48,171 nucleotides of DNA from Bacilli bacterium (GTDB lineage Bacteria > Bacillota_I > Bacilli_A > Haloplasmatales > Haloplasmataceae): the NCBI GenBank assembly GCA_012516175.1, contig JAAYWZ010000031.1, positions 1 to 48,171 of the forward strand. The letters run 5' to 3'. Below are positions 9,317 through 18,829 of this stretch, piece by piece. Under the pieces are notes generated by a model that saw only the letters and a program-made list of their open reading frames with translations, did not search any database and was not told the DNA's origin. A program made the position numbers and the translations under genes. Every line of letters begins with the position of its first letter. Positions within the stretch are counted from its first letter, which is position 1.

Positions 9317-10765
9317 TTACACTCTTTTCCATAACCTAGGTGTAAATAGGATTAAGATGGGGAAGATTTCTAACCTGCCAGCTAACATAATAATGGATAA
9401 GATTAGTTTTGAAAAATTCGAAAAGAAAGCAAAGTTTTCCATTGGTCCAACTAAATTTAGTCCTGGACCTACATTACTTATACAAGTTAATACAGCAGTA
9501 AAGCTTGATAGAATATCAATGTTTTCAAAACTAATGAGCAAAGTACCTAATATTACAATGAAAAGATAAGCTATTATAAACGAAACAACACCTCTTAACA
9601 CATCTTCCTCAACTCGTTTATGTTCAAACTTAGTTGTTATAACTTGATTAGGATGAAGTGAATATTTTACTTCATTTTTAATTGTTTTTCCTAAAATAAT
9701 AACTCTTGATAATTTTATGCCACCACAGGTTGAACCAGCACATCCACCAGTTATCATTAAAATAATCAATATCCATTTTGAAAGTGAAGGCCAAATGTTA
9801 AAATCAGTTGATGTCATTCCTGTTGTAGAAATAATAGATGCTACTTGGAAAAATGAATGATGTAAACTATTTCTAAAATTACCATAAAGTTTCATAATAT
9901 TAATCGCTATGATTAATGTTGAAATAATAACGATTATGAGAAATAAGCGGAGTTCTTCATTTTTAAGAATCTGCTTACCTTGACCAATTAAAATGTAATA
10001 GTATAGATTAAAGTTAATCGCAAAAAGCAACATAAAAACTGTAATAATGATTTCTGCAGGGATATTTTGATATGCCATTATACTAGTATTCTTTATACTA
10101 AATCCACCTGTTCCTGCCACTGATAAAGCATGGAGGATACTATCATACAGTGGCAAACCAGAAGTTTTGAGTAAAATAGTAAGAATTAAGGTTAATACAA
10201 TATAAATTAGATATAGAATGATGGCTGTTACTTTTACTTTTGATACTAGTTTACCAACTTTTGGTCCTGGGCTTTCTGCTTTTAGTATATACATACTGCG
10301 AGGATCAACATTCGGTAGAATGGCTAATACGAAAACGAGAATTCCCATTCCTCCAAGCCATTGAGAAAAGCTCCGCCAAAATAACAATCCTTTGCTTAAA
10401 CTTTCTATATCAGAAATAACCGTTGCTCCAGTCGTAGAAAATCCTGATGCTGATTCGAAAAAGGCATCAAAGAAATTATTAATGGCACCACTAAGAATAA
10501 AGGGTAAACAACCAAAGATACTAACAAGAATCCAACTTAAACTAACAATTGCGAATGCTTCTTTTGGAAAGTAATTATTATTAGTTGTTTTTAGTAACTT
10601 AACTAATAATAGCCCACATATTAGTAATATTCCACTAGTGGTAATGAAAGGTAGGATTACTTCCATTTCGTGATATATTAGAGATACAATTAACGGTAAA
10701 ATAAGTAAAGCGGCTTCAACTAATAAGATTTTACCTAATGTTTGAAAGACTATCTTATAGTTCAT
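9317..10765 (-). CDS. trkH: Trk-type potassium uptake protein, membrane subunit
   Basis: TrkH/KtrB-type channel that takes up K+ in the membrane, gated by the cytoplasmic TrkA protein. The 482-residue product is strongly hydrophobic with the four pore-loop repeats visible: SGFSTTGATVI, GTGGFSIKN, STTGMTSTDF and SNVGPGLN. The conserved glycines of the selectivity filters are present. It starts 4 bases after the trkA stop, with a GGAGT ribosome site overlapping that stop, so the pair is translationally coupled. It is controlled by the cyclic-di-AMP riboswitch upstream of trkA. Confidence 0.94.
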   Translation of the reverse strand: MNYKIVFQTLGKILLVEAALLILPLIVSLIYHEMEVILPFITTSGILLICGLLLVKLLKTTNNNYFPKEAFAIVSLSWILVSIFGCLPFILSGAINNFFDAFFESASGFSTTGATVISDIESLSKGLLFWRSFSQWLGGMGILVFVLAILPNVDPRSMYILKAESPGPKVGKLVSKVKVTAIILYLIYIVLTLILTILLKTSGLPLYDSILHALSVAGTGGFSIKNTSIMAYQNIPAEIIITVFMLLFAINFNLYYYILIGQGKQILKNEELRLFLIIVIISTLIIAINIMKLYGNFRNSLHHSFFQVASIISTTGMTSTDFNIWPSLSKWILIILMITGGCAGSTCGGIKLSRVIILGKTIKNEVKYSLHPNQVITTKFEHKRVEEDVLRGVVSFIIAYLFIVILGTLLISFENIDILSSFTAVLTCISNVGPGLNLVGPMENFAFFSNFSKLILSIIMLAGRLEIFPILILFTPRLWKRV

Positions 10766-10769
10766 AATA

Positions 10770-12125
10770 TTACTCCAGTATATCTTCTAAATCTCGAATA
10801 AATTTATTTGTAGTTATCACAACAACACTGTCTTTAGATTGTAAGTAATCATTACCACTAGGAATTATGACTTTGTTATTTCTGATTATACTTGCAATTA
10901 AAATATTTGGTTTAATCGCCAAATCTTTAAGTTTGATTCCAGTGTATTTGGTCGATTCTGGTATATAGAATTCGATAGCTTCCACTTGATTATTGACAAG
11001 TTGATATAAAGTTTTGACTTCAGAGTCAATAGTATTTTGTAGTGAGCGGACATAGCGTAAAATGATATTTGTAGTGACCTCTTTTGGAGAAACTATAGTG
11101 TCGAGTTCCGTTTGTCTTAAAATTTCAGTAAGATCATATCGATTAATCTTTGTAATAACTTTTGGTACATTTTTTAATTTTGCATATAGCGATATAATGA
11201 TGTTTTCCTCATCAAAACCTGTTAAGGTGACTAAAGCATCTACATATTCAATACCTTCCGCTTGAAGCAATGTTTGGTCGCTACCTTCACCATGTATGAT
11301 ATCGGCTTCAGGTAGTAATTCACTTAGCATCTGGCAACGCTCTTTATCTAATTCAATGACTTTTACGGCGACATTATTATCAATTAGTTTTTGTGCAAGA
11401 TAATAGGAAATCCTACTACCACCTATTATCATAACTTGTTTTGCTTTATTTTTTAACTGACCTATTTTTTTGAAAAATTGATTAATTTCTGTTTTTTGTG
11501 CATTTATAAAGATTTTATCGTCTGCCTGCAAAACGAAACTACCATCAGGGATATAAGCCTGCTTATCTCTTTCGACGATACATATTAACATATTCACATT
11601 GTATTCTTTACGAATATCCATTATTCGTTTACCGATTAACGGTGAATCTTTTGGAATAGATAATCCCACTATTTCGACGCGACGGTTCGCAAAGTATTCA
11701 ACTCTTAATGCACCTGGAAATTTTAGAATTTCATGGATTTCTTCAGCTGCTGCTAATTCAGGATTTACAGTCATGCTTACGCCAAGTTCTTTACGAAAAA
11801 AATCCATTTGCTTTGAATATTCAGGATTGCGCACTCGGGCAATAGTATGATTGACTCCGCATTTCTTACTAACTAAACATGACAAAATATTTAACTCATC
11901 ACTAGGCGTACAAGCAATCAATAATTCTGTTTTATTTGCTTCAGCCTCCATTAATATTTCATAACTAGCACCATTGCCAACTACACCTTTAACATCATAT
12001 GTATTAACTATATCTTCAACAACATCTGGTAAGATATCAATCACGATAATATCGTGATTTTCTTTCACAAGGGTATTAATAATAGCTTTGCCAATTTTAC
12101 CAGCACCAACTATGATAATCCGCAT
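10770..12125 (-). CDS. trkA: Trk potassium uptake regulatory protein TrkA
   Basis: TrkA is the NAD(H)/nucleotide-binding gating ring on the cytoplasmic face of TrkH. The 451-residue protein has two tandem RCK units. The first begins with the Rossmann motif VGAGKIGKA (about residues 5-13). A second Rossmann-like start, MIIGGSRISYYLA, occurs near residue 232. Each is followed by a TrkA-C domain, ending near 215 and 450. A GGAGGT ribosome site precedes the ATG. First gene of the leftward trkA-trkH operon, 340 bases of regulatory leader upstream. Confidence 0.94.
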   Translation of the reverse strand: MRIIIVGAGKIGKAIINTLVKENHDIIVIDILPDVVEDIVNTYDVKGVVGNGASYEILMEAEANKTELLIACTPSDELNILSCLVSKKCGVNHTIARVRNPEYSKQMDFFRKELGVSMTVNPELAAAEEIHEILKFPGALRVEYFANRRVEIVGLSIPKDSPLIGKRIMDIRKEYNVNMLICIVERDKQAYIPDGSFVLQADDKIFINAQKTEINQFFKKIGQLKNKAKQVMIIGGSRISYYLAQKLIDNNVAVKVIELDKERCQMLSELLPEADIIHGEGSDQTLLQAEGIEYVDALVTLTGFDEENIIISLYAKLKNVPKVITKINRYDLTEILRQTELDTIVSPKEVTTNIILRYVRSLQNTIDSEVKTLYQLVNNQVEAIEFYIPESTKYTGIKLKDLAIKPNILIASIIRNNKVIIPSGNDYLQSKDSVVVITTNKFIRDLEDILE

Positions 12126-12141
12126 CTTTTTACCTCCATTT

Positions 12142-12175
12142 ATAAATAAAAAACCATAGAAAGAAATCTATGGTT
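12142..12175 (-). terminator. Intrinsic terminator of the c-di-AMP riboswitch
   Basis: On the minus strand, AACCATAGA pairs with TCTATGGTT around a TTTCTT loop, followed by TTTTTATTT. It lies between the aptamer and trkA and is the expression platform of an off-switch. Confidence 0.9.
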
Positions 12176-12212
12176 AAAAAATATTATTCATCGTACCATA
12201 TCATTCTTTCAA

Positions 12213-12335
12213 AGCTTACGAGGTTAGCTGTCGGGCTCGGTTTGAAAGATAACCTAATTTATTATATTAATAAATAATATTAATAAATATTCGCCCCAAG
12301 AGTGGGTCCCCCGCTTCTCATTAGAGAATTAAGCT
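12213..12335 (-). ncRNA. Cyclic-di-AMP riboswitch (ydaO/yuaA class)
   Basis: Read on the minus strand, this stretch carries the conserved blocks of the ydaO aptamer: the P1 strand AGCTTAAT, then GAGAAGCGGGGGACCCA, GGGGCGAAT, CCGAGCCCGACAGCTAACC and the closing TCGTAAGCT, which pairs with the first block. The class binds c-di-AMP and turns genes off when it is abundant. Potassium uptake genes are its best-known targets in Bacilli, matching trkA-trkH. With promoter, aptamer and terminator, it accounts for most of the gene-free 12126-12464. Confidence 0.95.
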
Positions 12336-12354
12336 ACTTATTTAGTACTAAATA

Positions 12355-12382
12355 AGTATAGCACTATTTATTAAAAATACAA
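12355..12382 (-). promoter_or_regulatory. Promoter of the riboswitch-trkAH transcript
   Basis: On the minus strand, TTGTAT (12377-12382) and TATACT (12355-12360) are 16 bp apart. The -10 sits at the edge of a perfect palindrome with core ACTTATTTAGTACTAAATAAGT, which spans the likely start site and could be an operator or the first RNA hairpin. Confidence 0.75.
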
Positions 12383-12464
12383 GTATTTAAATTTACTTTT
12401 ACTATTATATTATCTCATTATATAATCAAATTAAATAATATCATGTAAGAAGAAGGTAGTATTT

Positions 12465-13098
12465 ACGAGAATTTATACATTTTCTGATGAACTTAAAGAT
12501 AATATTCTTGAAAAGGTTCGGATAGTAGCTTTAGAGTTTAACAGTGATGTATCTTTTGCGGAATATATATACTTACCTGATTATGGTAAAAGGATAATCA
12601 TTGAATTTATGTATTAACGAGATTCGGTAGTTTGAAAGAATTAGATTTGCTTGAGACTAGATTAAGAACGATTATCGGAAAAGATTATTGGGTGAATGTT
12701 ACTGGTGATATTTATAAACCATATATCAAACACATTACAAATATATCAGAAATATTCACTTTAACCAACCATCGTATTTATGAAGATTATTATTCTGATA
12801 GAGTATCTTATTATAATAAGATAAAACAAGATCGTGCAATTATTCTTCCAATGTTAGGTTTAGATGATAATGAGAAATCCGGGAGATCCAAGTAAATGAT
12901 GAGGATAACATCAATGGCGCTGTTCATGTTAAAAGTAAAGATAATCTTTCACAGGACAGTGTTAATATTGATGGCATAATTTTAAAAGTATTTCATCATG
13001 ATAATGATGAAGATTTTCGCGATTTAATAAAACTGTATTATCAAGTTAAAAAATACCAAACTTCTATTTGTACACAAATCATTAACATGATAGGTTAA
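12465..13098 (+). pseudogene. Frame-broken gene of unknown function (three fragments)
   Basis: Three consecutive coding-like stretches lie in different frames. Fragment 1 (12465-12617, 50 codons) begins RIYTFSDELKDN after an AGAAGG ribosome site 8 bases upstream, but the expected start codon reads ACG. Fragment 2 (open from 12605, TTG at 12632, stop 12895) contains KELDLLETRLRTIIGKDYW. Fragment 3 (open from about 12874, stop 13096-13098) contains DGIILKVFHHDNDEDFRDL and has no start. Each overlaps or abuts the next in a shifted frame, as expected for decay by indels. A TATAAT at 12421-12426 may be its old promoter. No family recognised. Alternatives are sequencing indels or separate small genes. 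Confidence 0.5.
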
Positions 13099-13224
13099 TA
13101 GAAATGTTTTACAAAGAAAACTAGTCGTGATAAAATTATATATTGCATTATTATAAAAGTGATGATGTAAATGAATAAACAAGACAATATAATTAATGAA
13201 ACAAGACATAAAGGAGATGAGTCT

Positions 13225-15108
13225 ATGTACGACATCATCGCTATTGGTGGCGGTCATGCTGGATGCGAAGCAGCCTTAGCACCCGCACGAATGGGATTAA
13301 AAGTGTTAATGATTACTTCAAATATAAAAAGGATAGCCCACTTGAGTTGTAATCCTTCTGTTGGTGGACCAGCTAAAGGGATTGTTGTACGCGAAATCGA
13401 CGCCTTAGGTGGCGAAATGGCTAGAAACACCGATAAATCACAGATTCAAATGCGATTACTTAATACAGGTAAAGGACCAGGTGTACAGGCGTTAAGAGCC
13501 CAAGCGGATAAGGTAGATTATCCCCGCAATATGCAGGAAACATTATTCAAACAAGAAAATCTCACCATCCTTGAAGCGATGGTAGATGATTTAATTGTTG
13601 AGAATAATATCGCTAAAGGTGTAGTTTTAGAGAATAATGAAAAGATTTATGCCAAAGCTGTTGTGATTACTACGGGTACTTACCTAAAGGCCCGTATCAT
13701 GATTAGTAGTGAGACACGTGAAAGCGGCCCTGATAATGAACGTCCTTCTAAGAATCTCTCTGACAACTTACGGCGTTTAGGGTTTAAGATGATGCGTCTT
13801 AAGACAGGCACACCAGCACGGGTGGCGATTGATAGTATTGATTACTCTAAGACGATTATTCAACCTGGTGATCCCATACCCCACGCCTTTAGTTACGACA
13901 CCACTGTTATTAAACCTGTTGAAGAACAATTACCTTGTTACTTAACATATACAACAGAAGAAACACATCGGATTATTCGTGAAAACATATCCAAGTCATC
14001 AATGTATGGAGCGATTGAACATATCGAAAGCCGCGGACCGCGTTATTGTCCTTCTATTGAGGATAAGATTGTCCGCTTTGCGGATAAACCACGGCATCAG
14101 ATATTCCTTGAACCAGAAAGCAAATATATACCAGAAATTTACCTTCAAGGTTTATCAACAAGTCTACCTAGAGATGTGCAGGAACAATTTATTCGCACCA
14201 TTCCCGGATTAGAAAATTGTAAAATTGTGCGTTATGCATATGCGATTGAATACGATGCCATTGATCCACGGCAACTCTGGCCGACCTTAGAATCTAAACT
14301 AGTAGAAAACCTTTATTTCGCAGGACAAGTAAAGGGTACTAGTGGTTATGAAGAAGCGGCTGGACAGGGGATTATGGCTGGGATTAATGCGGCATTAAAG
14401 ATTCAAGGTAAAGAACCACTCATCTTGAAACGTAATGAAGCTTACATTGGTGTTATGATTGATGACTTAGTAACCAAAGGTATCACTGAACCCTACCGCT
14501 TGCTTACATCCCGGGCTGAATACCGCTTATTATTAAGACATGATAATGCAGATATTCGTTTAAGAGAGTACGGGTATAAGATTGGCTTAATTGATGAAGA
14601 ACGATATGCTAAGTTCCACCAAAAACTAAGAAACATTCACAATGAGATAGACCGCTTAAAGAGCATAAGAATAAATCCGATCAAGACTATTAATGATTAC
14701 TTAGAAACCATTCCATCTAGTCCTTTGAGAGAAAGCGTCATCGCGCTTGAGTTACTAAAACGACCAGAAATTACTTATGAGCATATAATTCATATGTTAA
14801 ATGAAGAAATGCGCTTAACTACTGAAGAAAGTGAACAAGTTGAAATTGAAGTCAAATATGAAGGTTACATTAAGAAAATGTTACAACAAGTTGAAAAGTT
14901 CACTAAATTAGAAGAAAAACGCATACCTGAAGATATTGATTATACAAAGATTCCTAATTTAGCGAATGAGGCAAAACAAAAACTTAGTCAAGTTCGTCCA
15001 TTAACCATCGGACAAGCACAACGTATCTCGGGTGTTAATCCAAGCGATATTGCGATTCTGATGGTCTATTTAGAAACTTATCGACGAAGAGGAAGAAATG
15101 ATGAATGA
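13225..15108 (+). CDS. mnmG: tRNA uridine-5-carboxymethylaminomethyl modification enzyme MnmG (GidA)
   Basis: MnmG is the FAD and NADH-dependent partner of MnmE in wobble-uridine modification of tRNA. The 627-residue protein has the normal length. It starts [24 protein letters not shown] with the FAD-binding GxGxxG motif and carries the GidA signatures [11 protein letters not shown]-like ([15 protein letters not shown]) and the C-terminal [19 protein letters not shown] 13225 is chosen because AAAGGAGATG lies just upstream; an in-frame ATG at 13171 has no ribosome site. It overlaps rsmG by 11 bases. The stop is TGA, showing standard code. Confidence 0.96.
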   Translation: MYDIIAIGGGHAGCEAALAPARMGLKVLMITSNIKRIAHLSCNPSVGGPAKGIVVREIDALGGEMARNTDKSQIQMRLLNTGKGPGVQALRAQADKVDYPRNMQETLFKQENLTILEAMVDDLIVENNIAKGVVLENNEKIYAKAVVITTGTYLKARIMISSETRESGPDNERPSKNLSDNLRRLGFKMMRLKTGTPARVAIDSIDYSKTIIQPGDPIPHAFSYDTTVIKPVEEQLPCYLTYTTEETHRIIRENISKSSMYGAIEHIESRGPRYCPSIEDKIVRFADKPRHQIFLEPESKYIPEIYLQGLSTSLPRDVQEQFIRTIPGLENCKIVRYAYAIEYDAIDPRQLWPTLESKLVENLYFAGQVKGTSGYEEAAGQGIMAGINAALKIQGKEPLILKRNEAYIGVMIDDLVTKGITEPYRLLTSRAEYRLLLRHDNADIRLREYGYKIGLIDEERYAKFHQKLRNIHNEIDRLKSIRINPIKTINDYLETIPSSPLRESVIALELLKRPEITYEHIIHMLNEEMRLTTEESEQVEIEVKYEGYIKKMLQQVEKFTKLEEKRIPEDIDYTKIPNLANEAKQKLSQVRPLTIGQAQRISGVNPSDIAILMVYLETYRRRGRNDE

Positions 15109-15808
15109 GAATAGTTTCCTGGAAAATTGTCGTAATGCTGGGTTAGATATTACCACTGAGCAATTAATTAAATTTGTCCAATATTATGAGACTTTAATAA
15201 AATACAATGAAATCACCAACTTAACAGCCATAACCGCTAAAGAAGAAGTATTTTTAAAGCATTTTTATGATTCGCTAACCTTATTAATCTATCATCAATT
15301 ACCTCATGGCACCACCTTATGTGATGTCGGAGCGGGAGCAGGTTTTCCTAGTATTCCCCTTAAGATTATTCGTCCGGACTTAAAACTTACCATTATTGAT
15401 TCATTAGGTAAAAGGATAGATTTTATAAAACATTTAGTAAAAGTGTTGGATTTACAAGATGTAGAAGCATATCATGCTAGGGCTGAAGATTTTGCGAAAC
15501 TAAATAGAGAAGCTTTTGATATTGTGACAGCACGAGCGGTAGCCCGTTTAAATATTCTTAGTGAATTATGTATACCATTAGTTAAAGTTAATGGACAATT
15601 CATCACCATGAAAGGACAAAGTGGTTTAGAAGAGTTACAAGAAGCGCAAAAAGCGGTAACTACACTAGGTTGTAAATTAGATAAGCAATATGAGTTTAAT
15701 CTTCCTTATGATGCGGGGAAACGCTTCATTTTAGTCTTTACAAAAATAATGAAAACCCCTAATAAATATCCACGAAACTATGGTCAAATTAAAAATAAAC
15801 CATTATAA
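15098..15808 (+). CDS. rsmG: 16S rRNA (guanine-527-N7)-methyltransferase
   Basis: RsmG (GidB) methylates G527 of 16S rRNA using S-adenosylmethionine. The 236-residue protein has the Rossmann methyltransferase motif [15 protein letters not shown] near residues 75-89, [17 protein letters not shown] following it, and VTARAVARL near 147. It overlaps the end of mnmG. Two adjacent ATGs (15098, 15101) are possible; the AGAGGA site favours the second slightly. The mnmG-rsmG-noc order is classical, though one membrane protein gene is inserted before noc here. Confidence 0.95.
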   Translation: MMNENSFLENCRNAGLDITTEQLIKFVQYYETLIKYNEITNLTAITAKEEVFLKHFYDSLTLLIYHQLPHGTTLCDVGAGAGFPSIPLKIIRPDLKLTIIDSLGKRIDFIKHLVKVLDLQDVEAYHARAEDFAKLNREAFDIVTARAVARLNILSELCIPLVKVNGQFITMKGQSGLEELQEAQKAVTTLGCKLDKQYEFNLPYDAGKRFILVFTKIMKTPNKYPRNYGQIKNKPL

Positions 15809-15829
15809 TTAACATAAGGTGGTGATTTC

Positions 15830-17050
15830 ATGGCTTATTTATATGAAGATAAAGAGCTAGTATATGAAAGGCAGATGGCCTCACTAAAGAAACGTATAGT
15901 GCTCGTTAACCTAACAATCTTTATCTCAAACTTAGTGGCCACGCTGATCTTAATACTTAATAAAGTACCATTTATTGGTTTCTTAGATTTAGTTTTACCA
16001 GTCTTTATACTTAACTTAGTGATATCCTATGCGATTGTGATTAATAAAGATAGTACCGAGCAATTATACCTAGCGATGTATATATCTATCATAGGTACGA
16101 TTGTCGTCATGATTAATATTTTCCTGAATGTCCAAAATCCTGCCACTTATATGTTGATATACCTAGCAACCGCAATTATTAGTGTTTATAAAGATAAAAA
16201 AGCTGTAGGAATCGGTTATTTAATCATTTTCATCTTTGGGACCATTATCAACTTCCGTTATACAGAGTATCTGTTACCTAAAGGTGATCATGATTTGATG
16301 CCTCTTTTATTTGAAGGTATTTTGATTATCATTTTATTTGTTCAAGCAATAAGAAATATCTTTAATGAAAAGGAAATCGATGGTTTATATAATGAACTAG
16401 ATATTCAAAAAGACGTAGAACTCAAATACCATAAATTGATATATCAATTATTGGCAGAAAACAAAGAGTTGATAAGTTATACTGATAACTATATTAATGA
16501 AGAAACGAAAGCACGACTATATGATTATGTCGATTTATTCAACGAGTCATTCTACCTTAAAGAGGATTTAAAAGAAAAAATCGACCGTTATTTAGAACTA
16601 CAATCATATAAGAATCCAAATAAATTAATTGGTAAAAAATTAACCAGTTATCAATTAAAACGGGAAATCAGTTATTTTGAAGATATGTCAACTTATAAGT
16701 TATCAAAACTATTTAGTTTAATCCTTTCCATAACATATAAAAACCTAAAGAATATTAATATAGACAGCATAAAAAATTATGCTTCACTTTTCATGAACCC
16801 AGACATGACTCTTGAACTCCAAATACTTGGTTTTATCCTCTTATATGAACATTTAAGAAGTGATAAACCATATCTCCATAAATTAAGCCATGAGCAAATA
16901 GTCGCTTACTTCAATAGCGATGAAGCTAAAGAAATCTTTGGTAAAGAATTAATCGCCTTCTTTTTAACTAACGAAGAGATTTTTAATAATATATACGAAA
17001 ATCGCAAAATTAATGAATTGACATCTCCTACAGAAGAAATCGTTGAATAA
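15830..17050 (+). CDS. Uncharacterised multi-pass membrane protein with cytoplasmic C-terminal half
   Basis: I do not recognise this 406-residue protein. Residues 1-185 hold about six hydrophobic segments (about 23-43, 50-71, 80-102, 107-123, 127-145, 156-175). Residues 185-406 are soluble, helical and charged, rich in Lys, Glu and Tyr, with no obvious catalytic motif. The layout of a six-helix sensor followed by a cytoplasmic output domain resembles membrane-bound signalling proteins, but no GGDEF, HD-GYP or kinase signature was seen. The AAGGTGGTGA ribosome site is strong. It lies between rsmG and noc, a slot that is usually empty in Bacillus. Confidence 0.85.
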   Translation: MAYLYEDKELVYERQMASLKKRIVLVNLTIFISNLVATLILILNKVPFIGFLDLVLPVFILNLVISYAIVINKDSTEQLYLAMYISIIGTIVVMINIFLNVQNPATYMLIYLATAIISVYKDKKAVGIGYLIIFIFGTIINFRYTEYLLPKGDHDLMPLLFEGILIIILFVQAIRNIFNEKEIDGLYNELDIQKDVELKYHKLIYQLLAENKELISYTDNYINEETKARLYDYVDLFNESFYLKEDLKEKIDRYLELQSYKNPNKLIGKKLTSYQLKREISYFEDMSTYKLSKLFSLILSITYKNLKNINIDSIKNYASLFMNPDMTLELQILGFILLYEHLRSDKPYLHKLSHEQIVAYFNSDEAKEIFGKELIAFFLTNEEIFNNIYENRKINELTSPTEEIVE

Positions 17051-17141
17051 GCGTGATTAGGCAAAATATGACACTTATCGACATCTGGCTATTGTATAAT
17101 GAATTTGATAGTAATATATAAGGTTTTGGGGTGATGTAAAG

Positions 17142-17945
17142 TTGAACCTATTTACGGGTCGGGATAAAGTAGTACAACTTAAACTTTCCCTGATTCAAGC
17201 TAATGGTAATCAACCAAGATCAATCTTTGATGATGAGAAAATTACAGAATTAGCCAGTTCCATTAAGACGCATGGAGTACTCCAACCGATTATTGTAAGA
17301 ACGAAAAAAAATAATAATATGTATGAAATAGTCGCTGGTGAAAGACGTTTTCGTGCTTGTCAAATGTTGAATCTAGAAACTATTCCAGCAATTATCAAAG
17401 ATTATAATGATGAAGAAGCAGCCTCGGTTGCATTGATAGAGAATATTCAACGCGAAGATTTAACTGCCATAGAAGAAGCAAAAGCTTATAAGGCAATTAT
17501 GGAGTTAAATAATTTAAGACAAGAAGATTTAGCCGAGAAAATTGGCAAATCCCAATCAACTATCGCGAATAAAATTAGACTTCTTAATTTACCAGAACAA
17601 GTTCAAGAAGCAATATTACAGCGTAAGATAACTGAACGGCATGCCCGTGCGCTTTTATCATTAAGAGATGAAGAGCAACAATTAAAAGTATTAGATCGTA
17701 TCATTGAGAAAGATTTAACTGTTAAAGAAACAGAAAATCATATTAAAAAAATCCTTGAAGAAGCAACGGACAAGCCTAAAGGTAAAGTAATTAGCAAGAT
17801 TTCTCGCGATGCGCGGATTGCGATTAATACAATAAATCATGCGATTAATTTGGTGAAAGAGCAATCAGGGTTAGAATTAGAAACTAATCAGTCAGAAGAC
17901 GACCAATTTGTAATTTATCAGATAAAAATACCTAAATTTAAGTAA
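17142..17945 (+). CDS. noc: ParB-family nucleoid occlusion protein Noc
   Basis: Noc binds its own DNA sites and the membrane to keep division away from the nucleoid; like ParB it is a CTP-dependent clamp. The 267-residue protein has the ParB N-terminal fold with GERRFRA (about 65-71) and ENIQREDL (about 105-112), and a helix-turn-helix around 125-145 (QEDLAEKIGKSQSTIANKIR). Position between rsmG and soj identifies it as Noc rather than a second Spo0J. Start is TTG 17142 after GGGGTGATG. Its N-terminus is shorter than in B. subtilis Noc, but MNLFTGRDKVVQL could still be an amphipathic membrane-targeting helix. Confidence 0.88.
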   Translation: MNLFTGRDKVVQLKLSLIQANGNQPRSIFDDEKITELASSIKTHGVLQPIIVRTKKNNNMYEIVAGERRFRACQMLNLETIPAIIKDYNDEEAASVALIENIQREDLTAIEEAKAYKAIMELNNLRQEDLAEKIGKSQSTIANKIRLLNLPEQVQEAILQRKITERHARALLSLRDEEQQLKVLDRIIEKDLTVKETENHIKKILEEATDKPKGKVISKISRDARIAINTINHAINLVKEQSGLELETNQSEDDQFVIYQIKIPKFK

Positions 17946-18000
17946 GTTATCCACAAAAAATCAAAGTTTTCCACAAACAGTGGATAACTTTTTTTATTTT
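17944..18000 (+). terminator. Hairpin terminator built from DnaA boxes, between noc and soj
   Basis: AAGTTATCCAC (17944-17954) pairs perfectly with GTGGATAACTT (17980-17990), followed by a run of T, so it can act as a terminator for noc. The same bases form a perfect DnaA box TTATCCACA (17947-17955), TTTTCCACA (17967-17975) in the loop, and TTATCCACT on the minus strand (17979-17987). The boxes match the consensus better than those at oriC. DnaA could therefore bind just upstream of soj. Confidence 0.8.
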
Positions 18001-18064
18001 ATCTATCTTTTTTAGTATATATATGTTAAAATATGTATATAAATCTTGCAAAGGAGCAATACAT

Positions 18065-18829
18065 ATGGGAAAAATAATCGCGATTGCGAATCAAAAAGGT
18101 GGCGTTGGCAAGACAACCACGAGCATAAATTTAGCAGCATGTTTAAATCGTCTGGGTGAAAAAGTATTAATTATTGATATTGACCCCCAAGGTAATGCGA
18201 CTACTGGTATAGGTATTAATCGCGGTGATATTAAGAAAAGCGTATATGATGTATTAATTGATCAAATTTCTCCCCAAGAAATCATATTACATACTCGTAC
18301 AATTGGTTTAGATGTTTTACCTTCAACTATGGATTTAGCTGGTGCTGAAGTTCAATTAGTGGGAACAGAAAAACGAGAATATCGCTTAGCAAGTGCAATT
18401 AGACAGTTAAAAGAAGTTTATGATTATATTATTATTGATTGTCCTCCCTCATTAGGTTTACTAACAATTAACGCCTTAACGGCAGCTGATTCTGTTATCA
18501 TTACTGTTCAATGTGAATACTATGCGATGGAAGGACTAACTCAATTATTAAATACTATTCGGATTACCCAAAAATATTTGAATAGTAACTTAAGTTTAGA
18601 AGGCGTTTTATTGACGATGTTTGATGCGAGAACTAATTTGAGTATTGAAGTTACTAAAGAAGTAAAGACTTATTTCCGTGAAAAGGTTTATTCTACCATT
18701 ATTCCTCGTAACGTCCACCTAGCAGAAAGTCCTTCCCATGGCTTACCAATTATTGATTATGCTCCCAACTCTAAAGGTGCTAAGGTCTATATGGAATTAG
18801 CGGAGGAAGTGATAAAACAAAATGAGTAG
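18065..18829 (+). CDS. soj: Chromosome partitioning ATPase Soj (ParA)
   Basis: Soj is a Walker-type ATPase that moves ParB-bound origins and, in B. subtilis, also controls DnaA. The 254-residue protein begins MGKIIAIANQKGGVGKTTT with the deviant Walker A motif KGGVGKTT at about residues 10-17, followed by LIIDIDPQGNATTG and YIIIDCPPSLG. ATG 18065 is chosen because AAAGGAG lies nearby; an upstream in-frame ATG at 18023 has no ribosome site. It overlaps parB by 8 bases, so the two are co-translated. Confidence 0.95.
   Translation: MGKIIAIANQKGGVGKTTTSINLAACLNRLGEKVLIIDIDPQGNATTGIGINRGDIKKSVYDVLIDQISPQEIILHTRTIGLDVLPSTMDLAGAEVQLVGTEKREYRLASAIRQLKEVYDYIIIDCPPSLGLLTINALTAADSVIITVQCEYYAMEGLTQLLNTIRITQKYLNSNLSLEGVLLTMFDARTNLSIEVTKEVKTYFREKVYSTIIPRNVHLAESPSHGLPIIDYAPNSKGAKVYMELAEEVIKQNE

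Noticed and set aside
13711-13726. parS-like sequence with ACGTGAAA core inside mnmG
   Set aside because: Only about 11 of 16 positions fit the parS consensus and the left half is wrong; no good parS was found in the window.
14505-14518. CCCGGG core resembling a Noc-binding site in mnmG
   Set aside because: The flanks do not match the ATTTCCCGGGAAAT pattern; a six-base core is expected by chance.
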